Origin: an uncultured Oxalobacteraceae bacterium | GTDB taxonomy: Bacteria > Pseudomonadota > Gammaproteobacteria > Burkholderiales > Burkholderiaceae | Direction: 5' to 3' | Assembly: GCA_946480015.1 (NCBI GenBank) | Contig: CAMLIL010000139.1 | Span: 1 to 10,886 of the forward strand | Length of the DNA stretch: 10,886 nucleotides | Shown: positions 1 through 8,100 of the stretch, one piece after another | Layout: the number at the start of each line of letters is the position of its first letter | Position numbering within the stretch: the first letter of the stretch is position 1 | Notes under the pieces: model-generated | What the model saw: only the letters and a program-made list of their open reading frames with translations | The model's database searches: none | What the model was told of the DNA's origin: nothing | Made by a program: the position numbers and the translations under genes

Positions 1-103
1 ATCCGTCCGCACTTTTTGCCGCCCCATCGCAACTCGATGGCGCCTCCTGAACGCGCTGAGTACAGTACCTCCATACCAACTCACTTGTGCCCAGGAGGCG
101 ATC

Positions 104-301
104 ATGAAAATCCCACGTAACTTCGAAGCCCTGTTCCTTGCCGCTACCGTGCTGTTTACCTCCGTGGCCGGCGCCAGCTCGGCACTGCAGCAACGTTCGC
201 TTCCTGTGCAGGAGAGCGCCGTCGTAAGCGATGCGCCGATGCAAGTGGTGGTGGTCAAGGCAAAGCGGCTGAGCCCGGCGCAGAAAGCCGCGCTGGCCTG
301 A
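104..301 (+). CDS. Small exported protein, function unknown
   Basis: A 65-residue protein. The start is well supported: an AGGAGG Shine-Dalgarno at 93-98 lies five bases upstream of the ATG. Residues 1-25 look like a Sec signal peptide: a basic start (MKIPR), a hydrophobic stretch (ALFLAATVLFTSVAG) and small residues around ASSA for cleavage. The mature part would be only about 40 residues, with a valine-rich strand (MQVVVVKAKRL) and a short basic/alanine helix at the end (SPAQKAALA). From memory, similar short exported peptides with a V-V-x-A-K-R-L core occur in Oxalobacteraceae; no function is known to me. The V-V-V-x-A-K-R pattern loosely resembles a TonB box, but the protein is far too short to be a receptor. 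It ends 78 bases before serS and is probably a separate transcript, because a -10-like TACAAT lies between them at 345-350. Confidence 0.7.
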   Translation: MKIPRNFEALFLAATVLFTSVAGASSALQQRSLPVQESAVVSDAPMQVVVVKAKRLSPAQKAALA

Positions 302-1675
<1,374 letters not shown>

Positions 1676-1684
1676 GAAAAATGA

Positions 1685-1716
1685 CGCGAAGAACAAATTT
1701 CTGAAATTATTTCGCG
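1685..1716 (+). other. Inverted repeat between serS and the tRNA-Ser promoter
   Basis: CGCGAA (1685-1690) pairs with TTCGCG (1711-1716). Inside it AATTTC (1696-1701) and GAAATT (1703-1708) form a second complementary pair. It begins nine bases after the serS stop. There is no T run after it, so it is not a standard intrinsic terminator. It may end or stabilise the serS 3' end, or be a binding site next to the tRNA promoter. Confidence 0.35.
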
Positions 1717-1724
1717 ATTTGGCC

Positions 1725-1752
1725 TTCCGTTTTCTCCAGTTCTTGCTATAAT
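1725..1752 (+). promoter_or_regulatory. Probable sigma-70 promoter of tRNA-Ser
   Basis: A perfect -10 hexamer TATAAT lies at 1747-1752. The best-placed -35 (TTCCGT at 1725-1730, 16-base spacer) is weak. The mature tRNA begins about 98 bases downstream of the -10, so a 5' leader of roughly 90 bases would be removed by RNase P. The -10 match and position support it; the -35 assignment is uncertain. Confidence 0.45.
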
Positions 1753-1850
1753 TTTGTCCTCGCAGCAGCAAGCGAAACTGTAAAGCAAGTTGTAGAAGTA
1801 ATAGACCACCCTTGTGCTGCTTAGCTAGCCAAGAGCTCGAATAGAACACC

Positions 1851-1941
<91 letters not shown>

Positions 1942-1975
1942 AAACATTGTCCTGGATCTTCCAGGGCTGTCAAGA

Positions 1976-2017
1976 AACCCGCATCTCCCCCTAGGAGGTC
2001 GCGGGTTTTTTGTTTTT
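1976..2017 (+). terminator. Intrinsic terminator after tRNA-Ser
   Basis: AACCCGC (1976-1982) pairs with GCGGGTT (2001-2007), with an inner CTCC/GGAG pairing, followed by a T-rich tract (TTTTTTGTTTTT, 2006-2017). It lies 35 bases after the CCA end. A second small hairpin, CCTGG-ATCTT-CCAGG (1951-1965), lies between the tRNA and the terminator. Confidence 0.88.
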
Positions 2018-2376
2018 CACTGTCCAGCGTGGTGCGCCGACAGCCAAAGACGCGATGGCACAGGCCATCCGGTGATGTTCCCGATTATTCTCACGCCAAA
2101 TCCGCGTGCTCGAGCTGATGGTATCGCTCGCTACGTGTCCCGATATGCCACTTTTTCCCGCCGAAAATTCGCTTGGGAAATGTGTTGATTAAAGTTTATG
2201 TCGAAGCACCGCTTCCCGCTGCAATGTTCGGGTAGCGTAAGGTCCGAGTGGTCGCTTGCTCAAGCATAGGAAGGTGCAGCAATTTCTATTGCGTGTAATT
2301 CGCTCAACGACAGGAGTTGCTGCGTGGGCATTTTCGCAAAGACGTTCCTTCAACCGTCAATCATTAGGAACAGGAT
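2018..2376. other. Intergenic region, no gene recognised
   Basis: About 360 bases between the tRNA terminator and the lipoprotein gene. All frames are broken by stops at short intervals and no RNA gene or terminal inverted repeat was found. I saw no repeat of the tRNA 3' end that would mark an integrated element. A TGTAAT at 2294-2299 is a possible -10 for the lipoprotein gene, without a recognisable -35. Confidence 0.5.
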
Positions 2377-3180
2377 ATGTTTCTAGATAAGTCACCCCGT
2401 GCATTGTTCGCCTATGCCGCTCTCCTTCCATCGCTGATGTTCAGCGGCTGCGGAGGGGGCGACGCACCGCCGGCTTCGCCCCAACAGGCGGCGCCTGAAG
2501 CAGTCAACGCAGCAGCCACGCCCGAAGCGGCCTTACCCGACGAGGGGCACCTGCCAAGCTCGTCGGAGGAGCCGTCCGTCGGATTGCCTGCCGAGGCCGC
2601 CGCGAGCGCGCCGCCCCAAGCTCCGGTCGACGCAGGCCAAGCCGGAACGCTGGCAACGGCAGTGGTCGAAACCATCCGGTTGGCGTCGACCTACACGCCG
2701 CTGGTGACAGGAACCAGCAACGCAACGCCATATTGGCCGGTCTGGTACGGTACCGGAAAGCCCGTCGATGGCGTCAATTGCCTGATCAACGGGAACTACC
2801 ACAAGCACGCGCTCATTTCGATTTACAACAACGGCAAGCGGCTTGGGTTCCCGGACGGCATTGGCCGTGTCCATGCAGGCTGCTATCACGCATACGAAAT
2901 GCACGTGCATGATGTGACGGGCATTATCCACATCGAAGCCGACGTGGCGAAGCGATTCAAACTCGGGCAGTGGTTCTCACTATGGAAGCAAGCGCTATCG
3001 CGGGACGGCGTGGCTGGACTTGCCGGGCCGGTGCGCTTCTATATCATCGAGAACGGGACAATCATCCGGTACGACGGCGATCCGTACCAGATCGAGATCC
3101 TGCCGCACCGCGAGGTGTTGATCGTCACCGGATCAGCGATGACGGTCGTGCCAAAGTACCTATGGCCGGCTGGGGTGTGA
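2377..3180 (+). CDS. Putative lipoprotein with His-rich C-terminal domain
   Basis: A 267-residue protein. Residues 1-24 are a lipoprotein signal peptide with a lipobox ending F-S-G-C; C25 would be the acylated cysteine, so it should be anchored in the inner or outer membrane facing the periplasm or outside. Residues about 26-95 are a low-complexity Pro/Ala/Glu linker. The folded part is about 97-267. It contains a Y-H-K-H segment (H142, H144), C169, and a motif with H176, H178 and H185 (M-H-V-H-D-V-T-G-I-I-H-I-E), then LGQWF.LW..ALS and a terminal beta-rich part. From memory, uncharacterised proteins with an HxH segment, a THDxxGIIHIE-like motif and LGQFFxxWGxxLS are common in proteobacteria and actinobacteria. 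The histidines suggest metal binding, which is inference. A start-proximal AGGAACAGG gives a moderate ribosome binding site. It is monocistronic, with a strong terminator 40 bases downstream. Confidence 0.85.
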   Translation: MFLDKSPRALFAYAALLPSLMFSGCGGGDAPPASPQQAAPEAVNAAATPEAALPDEGHLPSSSEEPSVGLPAEAAASAPPQAPVDAGQAGTLATAVVETIRLASTYTPLVTGTSNATPYWPVWYGTGKPVDGVNCLINGNYHKHALISIYNNGKRLGFPDGIGRVHAGCYHAYEMHVHDVTGIIHIEADVAKRFKLGQWFSLWKQALSRDGVAGLAGPVRFYIIENGTIIRYDGDPYQIEILPHREVLIVTGSAMTVVPKYLWPAGV

Positions 3181-3219
3181 GGGAGCGCCGTTGGCCCGCT
3201 GCGAACTTTTAGCGAAAAA

Positions 3220-3250
3220 GGCGCGCAGAATTCTGCGCGCCCGCTTTTTT
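3220..3250 (+). terminator. Strong intrinsic terminator after the lipoprotein gene
   Basis: A perfect 22-base palindrome (3220-3241, core GCGCGCAGAATTCTGCGCGC) is followed by CGC and six T (3245-3250), and preceded by five A (3215-3219) that could also pair with the T run. It ends the lipoprotein transcript and could work in both directions. Confidence 0.92.
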
Positions 3251-3299
3251 GAAAAATTCATGTATTTGTCTCCGAGGTGGTAGTGCGGTTTTTTCGTCC

Positions 3300-3305
3300 T
3301 ATAAT
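3300..3305 (+). promoter_or_regulatory. Probable -10 element of the CNBD gene
   Basis: A perfect TATAAT, 57 bases before the start codon and just after the preceding terminator. The -35 position 17 bases upstream (GTGGTA, 3277-3282) is poor, which suggests a weak or activator-dependent promoter. Transcription would start near 3312. Confidence 0.5.
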
Positions 3306-3314
3306 GTCCCCCGG

Positions 3315-3324
3315 CCCCCCCCCC
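3315..3324 (+). repeat. C10 homopolymer in the 5' leader of the CNBD gene
   Basis: Ten consecutive C, preceded by CCCCCGG, in a region of 25 bases that is almost only C and G. It lies about 10 bases after the TATAAT and 28 bases before the Shine-Dalgarno. It is not inside the coding region if translation starts at 3363. Confidence 0.9.
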
Positions 3325-3362
3325 GCGCCCTGACCCAGGCCGGCTGCATAAAGGAAAACACG

Positions 3363-3812
3363 ATGAAGATTGCCGACCTGCTTGACGGACTGGAGCTAGT
3401 TCAGGATTTCACCTACGCCGAACTCGAGCTCATTGCGGGATATGTCACGCACGAGGAGGCGGACAAGGGCAAGGTGATCTTCCAGGAGGGAGAGCCGGGC
3501 AACTTCATGCTGATCGTCCTCGACGGACGCATTTCCATCTACAAAAGCAGCGAGCATGGACGGCAATTGCTGTCCAGTGAGATGAAGGGACGCATTGTCG
3601 GCGAGATGGCGGTGCTCGATCACGAGCCCAGGTCGGCCACCTGCGTGGCCGAGACCGATTGCGAATTGCTGATTTTAACCAGTGCCAATTTGACCAAGAT
3701 GGGCCTGGAGCGCCCGACGCTGGCCTATCACTTGATGGCGAGCCTGGCGCGCTTGCTGTCGCGGCGCCTGCGCCGGGCGTCGGCGCTCATGGCGGACTTT
3801 CTCGAGCAGTAG
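3363..3812 (+). CDS. Stand-alone cyclic nucleotide-binding domain protein
   Basis: A 149-residue cytoplasmic protein made almost entirely of one cNMP-binding (CAP-effector-type) domain. The start at MKIADLLDGL is chosen because AAGGAAA (3351-3357) lies just upstream; the longer frame from 3249 would begin inside the terminator and before the TATAAT. An N-terminal helix (4-30) leads into the beta barrel, with F40-Q-E-G-E-P-G-N-F-M matching the conserved barrel glycines. The phosphate-binding cassette is G80-E81-M-A-V-L-D-H-E-P-R90-S91-A92-T, with the Glu and Arg needed for cyclic nucleotide contact. The C-terminal helix (about 118-149) is basic (ARLLSRRLRRA). No helix-turn-helix, kinase or channel part follows, so it is not a Crp-type DNA-binding regulator by itself. 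It probably works as a ligand-sensing subunit acting on an unknown partner; that is inference. It converges with the next gene. Confidence 0.92.
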   Translation: MKIADLLDGLELVQDFTYAELELIAGYVTHEEADKGKVIFQEGEPGNFMLIVLDGRISIYKSSEHGRQLLSSEMKGRIVGEMAVLDHEPRSATCVAETDCELLILTSANLTKMGLERPTLAYHLMASLARLLSRRLRRASALMADFLEQ

Positions 3813-3817
3813 GCGGT

Positions 3818-3847
3818 GCCCCTGGTCACTGGCCAGTATCAGGGGGC
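3818..3847. terminator. Possible bidirectional hairpin between convergent genes
   Basis: GCCCCTG (3818-3824) can pair with CAGGGG-G-C (3840-3847, one bulged G), and inside it ACTGGCCAGT (3828-3837) is a perfect palindrome. It sits exactly between the convergent stops at 3812 and 3862. There is no clear T run on either strand, so termination strength is doubtful. Confidence 0.4.
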
Positions 3848-3861
3848 TGTTCCAGCTTTCC

Positions 3862-4341
3862 CTAGCGTGCCGCCAGTATCTCCTTGCGGAACCAATCGTC
3901 GAGCATCTGCTTCTCGTACCGGAACATGTCGTTGTCTTGGCGGCTAAAGCCCATCTGATAGTTCGGGTCGCTCAAGCGCCGTTCGCCGCTGCTGAGCACC
4001 TTGCCATCCTGTTCGATGTTGTAGCGTAAATGCATACGCGGCCAGTCTGCGCGGCCCCGGTACACGCGCACGTCGCGGATCGCGACGCGCGGGAACACGT
4101 CGCCAGCCAGGTCGATGTCGAGTATTTCCACCTGCAACTGTTGCCCAGCCGGTAGCTTGGCCGACAAGGTGTTGAGGTACTCGCGCAAATCCTCTTCCAT
4201 AAACTCGAGGTCGGCCTGGTGGCGCGGCACATCGGTCATCTTTTCGGGATTGACGTAAGTAACCGTCGCCGTCGCCGACGCGTGCGCAGATGCCGCCAGG
4301 AAAGCGGCGGCGAGTATGGCATGTTGAATGAGCTTGCTCAT
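3862..4341 (-). CDS. Exported DUF3016-like protein
   Basis: A 159-residue protein. Residues 1-23 form a Sec signal peptide (MSKLIQHAILAAAFLAASAHASA), so it should be periplasmic. The mature protein begins with T-V-T-Y-V-N-P-E-K-M-T-D-V, followed by a helix with a conserved-looking L..YL..LSAKLPAGQQL segment, a strand with V-E-I-L-D-I-D-L-A-G-D-V, an R-D-V-R-V segment and W-P-R-M-H-L-R-Y. This order matches, from memory, the DUF3016 family of uncharacterised proteobacterial exported proteins (about 160-180 residues); the length agrees. The start is supported by AAGGA about seven bases upstream on the minus strand (4348-4352). A TATATT at 4382-4387 (minus strand) is a possible -10. It is transcribed alone: the upstream PEP-CTERM gene ends in a terminator. 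Function is unknown. Confidence 0.85.
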   Translation of the reverse strand: MSKLIQHAILAAAFLAASAHASATATVTYVNPEKMTDVPRHQADLEFMEEDLREYLNTLSAKLPAGQQLQVEILDIDLAGDVFPRVAIRDVRVYRGRADWPRMHLRYNIEQDGKVLSSGERRLSDPNYQMGFSRQDNDMFRYEKQMLDDWFRKEILAAR

Positions 4342-4462
4342 GGCGATTCCTTTGCTGCGTTAGTTGACGTCGATATATACCAATATACGCCGGTTTGCGC
4401 GTGACGGGTTCAGCCGCGTCGTCACCGCTTTGTATCAATTTGTCAGGCCGGCTCGCCCAATG

Positions 4463-4499
4463 AAAAACCCCGGCCATCCCGCGAACGGAATGGCCGGGG
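4463..4499 (-). terminator. Intrinsic terminator of the lyase / PEP-CTERM operon
   Basis: On the minus strand, CCCCGGCCAT (4490-4499) pairs with ATGGCCGGGG (4468-4477) over ten perfect base pairs with a 12-base loop, followed by five T (4463-4467). It lies 25 bases after the stop of the PEP-CTERM gene. Confidence 0.92.
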
Positions 4500-4524
4500 C
4501 CGGTTCAGCCAGCGTCAGGCGGGC

Positions 4525-5181
4525 TTAGGCGGCCAAGGGCAGGGCGCTCTGGTTTTGCCGCGGGGCGCGGCGCCGCAGCATGACCGCCATGGCGGCCAGC
4601 GCCACACCCATCAGCAGCGCGTCGGCCGGCTCGGGCACGATGTGCACGCCCGGATCGGACAGGCCGACGCCAACGCTGCCTTCACCGCCAGCCATCAGGG
4701 CCGGGGTCCAGGTGAACTCGGCCAGGGCGCCGGTCACCGGATCGTAGTTGCCCAGCAAGGCATTGGCCTCGCTGAATGCCGAGACGACGAAGTGCGACAC
4801 ATACTGGGTCACCGGATCGTAGACGCCGTCGAAGGTCAGGTCGAACGACAGGATGCCACCGAATGCCACGGCGTGGAACAGGTCATTGGACGTGTCGTTG
4901 CGGAACTGATAGCCGCCGGCCACCGGGGTCACGCCCCAGGAGTCGATGAAGGCGTTACTGTCGAAGCCGACCATGTTGCTCACGACTGCGGTGGCCAGCG
5001 GTACATTGCTGCTGGCGCTGAGCTGCATGTCGAGGAAGCCGCTGGCGACCCCGAAGTTGGAGGTGTCGACGGCGACGTGGATGACGCCGGCCGACGCCAG
5101 GCTCGTGCCTGCCGCCAGTGCCATGGCCAGGGCGACGCGGCGTACCAGCGAGGTGATTTTATGATTGATGTCGATAAACAT
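4525..5181 (-). CDS. PEP-CTERM sorting domain protein
   Basis: A 218-residue exported protein. Residues 1-31 are a signal peptide (SLASAG cleavage region). The C-terminus carries a PEP-CTERM signal: V182-P-E-P185, then a hydrophobic helix (about 188-202) and an R-R-R cluster (203-205). In known systems this is recognised by exosortase (EpsH/XrtA) and the protein is delivered to the surface or to the exopolysaccharide matrix. The tail after the arginines is somewhat long (13 residues). The body (32-180) is beta-rich, opens with V-I-H-V-A-V-D-T-S-N-F-G, and has Y-D-P-V-T repeated at 121-125 and 146-150. From memory it resembles a PEP-CTERM subfamily common in Massilia (NF038129-like); this name is tentative. 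Its AAGGAAA Shine-Dalgarno overlaps the stop of the upstream lyase-like gene, so the two are probably co-transcribed and translationally coupled. No exosortase gene is in the window. Confidence 0.93.
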   Translation of the reverse strand: MFIDINHKITSLVRRVALAMALAAGTSLASAGVIHVAVDTSNFGVASGFLDMQLSASSNVPLATAVVSNMVGFDSNAFIDSWGVTPVAGGYQFRNDTSNDLFHAVAFGGILSFDLTFDGVYDPVTQYVSHFVVSAFSEANALLGNYDPVTGALAEFTWTPALMAGGEGSVGVGLSDPGVHIVPEPADALLMGVALAAMAVMLRRRAPRQNQSALPLAA

Positions 5182-5192
5182 GATTGGTTTCC

Positions 5193-8100
5193 TTAGAAAG
5201 CGCCCTGGTAGAAGATTGGCGTGTAGCCGACCACGCTGCGATTCGGGTTGGTGAACGTCAGCGGCACATTGACGCTGGCGCCCACGGCCAGGTTGCCGGA
5301 CAGGGTGATGTAAGGCTTGCCCGCATCGGTACCGGTGGCATTGTCGAGCGTGATGCCGCTGGTCAAAGCACTCAGCTGCACGTGCAACGGTCCGGTCAGC
5401 GCGGTTCCGCTGGTGTTGGTGATCGTCACGCTGCCGACGTACTTGCCGGTGCTGCGGTTAAGCGTGGCGCCTTGCTGCGTCATCTGCACGCTGGTGCTGA
5501 TATTCTGCGGGCCAACGTTCACGCTGACGCTGTGCGCCTGTTCCGTATTGCCGGCCTTGTCCACGCTCCAGTACGTCAGGGTGTGGGTGCCCGAGGTTGG
5601 CAATGCCACCGAGGTGCCGGCTTGCTGCGTGCCGCCGTCTACCGTGAAGTAGGTGCCTGCCACGCCCGAGCTGTCGTCGGTGGCGGTAAAGTTGACCACC
5701 GTACCGCGATCAACCCAGCCTTGCGGCGCATTGCTGGTGGTCGCAGGCGCGGTCACGTCCGCGCCTTTGACCAGGCCATGGAAACGCACTTCCGACATAT
5801 TGCCGAACCAGTTGCCACCGTTAATGATGCGCAGATAACGGTAAGGTACGCCGCCACCGACCGGCAGGGTCTGCCAATCCATGGTCGATCCCGCGCCAGC
5901 CGTCAGGGTGGTCCAGGTGGTGTTGTCGTTGGAACCCTGCACCACCGTGCCCTTGATGCGGCCATAATTGCTATCCTGGCGCGCGATCAATTCCACACCC
6001 GTCAAGGTGGCCTGGTTGCCGGCCTTGAAGTCGAAGGTGATGTAGCTGCCCGCGCCGGAGTTGTTGGTGCCGATCCGGAAATCGGAGATCGAACCAAGGT
6101 TGCCGTCTTGCAGGTTGGCCACTTGCCCCAGGGTGGTCGCGGCCGGCCGGTTGTTCGACGAGTCGATCAGCGTGGTGATGCCGCCCAGGTTCCTGATCAC
6201 ATCGGCCTCGTCGACGAGGACCAGTCCGGTGCTGTCCGTGGTGCTCGTGTCAGGGAAGCCATCCTTGCCGTTTTGCTGCTTGTAGTTGATGGCAAAGGTC
6301 ACTGCGCCCGGCGTCGCGCCCTGAGGCAAGGTTGCCGTGGCCGTGAAGTTGATGTTGTCGGTCGTGGCAACCGTCGCCGCCTGGCCCTGAATCGTGGCCG
6401 TCACGTTGTTGATGGCTTCTTTGGCCGTGAACGTCACCTTGACGGTGTTGCCCGGAACGATACGGTTCCGCAAGGCTTGAGGCGAACTGATCGAAGCGGT
6501 CGCGATCTTGTTCGACGATTCCGAGGTGCCGTACAAACGCAGTTCAGACACGTTCCCGAACCACTGGTTGCCGTTGACGATGCGGATGTAGCGGTACGGC
6601 TGGGTGCTGTTGATGTTCATGGACTGCCAATCCGCACTGCCGTTGGTGACGTTGGAAATGGTCGTCCAGGTCGAACTGTCGTTGGAACCCTGCACCACGG
6701 TGCCGTTGATGCGGCCGGAATACTGGTCTTGGCGTCCAATGATGTCGACCCGGTTCATCGTGGCCGTGCCGCCTTCCTTGAAGTCGAACATCAGCCAGCC
6801 GCCGTAGCCGCTGCCGTTGACGCGGAAGTCGGTGAAGCTGCCCAGGTTGTTGTCAAACAGCAGGCCCGCGTAGGATTGCAGGTCGGTGGCAGTGCGGCCA
6901 CTGGAATCCTTCAGGCTGGTGATGGCCAGTACATTGCTCATGTAGTTGGTCTGATCGGCAATCAGCAGCGACGTGTTGTCGGTGGTGAAGATCGTCGTGG
7001 CAGCATCGACGCCCGTCCCGGTCTTGTAGTTGAGGACGAATTTGACCGTGCCCGACGGCGCGCTGCCGTCGACCACCCAAGTGGCTACCCAGTTCAGGTT
7101 GTCGGTCGTCGTCACTGTGGCAGGCTGGCCCTGGATCAGCACATTGACATTGCTGATCGGTTCGGTCGACACGAAGGCCAGTTTGACGGTATTGCCGGGA
7201 ACGATGCGGTTCTTCAGCGCTTGATCCGAGCTGAGCGATACCGATGCCAGCTTGTTGACCGTTTCATAGCGCGCGCCGAAGATGCGGAATTCCGACAGTT
7301 CCAGCATCGAGCTCGACGGCTGAATCATCTGGATCTTCAGGAAGCGGAACTGGGCGTTCTTGAGGTCGTCCTGCACCGGCAGGGTTTGCATCTGGTCGTC
7401 GACCACGGTGGTGCCGGGGGTCAGGCGGGTCCAGTTTTCCTTGTCGTCGGAACCGAAGATGGCCACGCCGCCGATACGCTCGGGGAAGCCGGAGCGGACC
7501 TGCAGCTGGAAGGCGTTGGCCGACATCTTGAAGTTCGGGCCGAAGTCGAGGGTGTGCGCCAGGTTTACGGCCTGGTAGTAGCCGACGAACGAGTCCGGAT
7601 TATTGTCCAGCGCCTGCGGGATGGCGGTGCCGAAGGTGGACGAGACCAGCATGCCGGAATAGTCGACGCTGCCGTCGCTCATCAGCGGGGTCAGCTTCTT
7701 GAGACTGGCCACGGCGTTGTTCAGGGTCGCCAGTTTCTGATTGAACTCGTCGTCGGTGGCCGCGGCGAGCGCATTGTTGGCGTCCGCATAGGCCGCGTTG
7801 TAGGTGGCCAGGGTGGAACTGACGTACAGGGTGCTGGCGTCATAGGCCGAGGCAGCGGCGGCAATCGCCCCGGGGCGGTCGGCCGCGACAACCACGCTGA
7901 CGCGCTTGGAGGTCATGGTGGTGCCGTCCGACGCCGAGACGACGAAGGAATAGGTGCCGGCCTGGGTTGGCTTCCAGGAGAATGCCCCGGTGCTGGTGTC
8001 GAACGAGGCGCCTTGCGGCATATTGTCGATCTGGTAGGTCAGCGCGGCAGCGTCGGTGGCGGCGAAACTGGCGTTGATCGTACTGCTCGACGCGGCATAG

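Noticed and set aside
2018..2376. Remnant of an integrated element after the tRNA
   Set aside because: No integrase, no repeat of the tRNA 3' end and no terminal inverted repeats were found in the window.
3249..3362. N-terminal extension of the CNBD protein from an upstream TTG
   Set aside because: It would begin in the T run of the preceding terminator and before the TATAAT, and would translate the C10 tract; the ATG at 3363 has a good Shine-Dalgarno.
4555..5196. Plus-strand ORF opposite the PEP-CTERM gene
   Set aside because: A His/Gly/Arg-rich shadow frame; the minus-strand gene has a signal peptide, a PEP-CTERM signal and a ribosome binding site.
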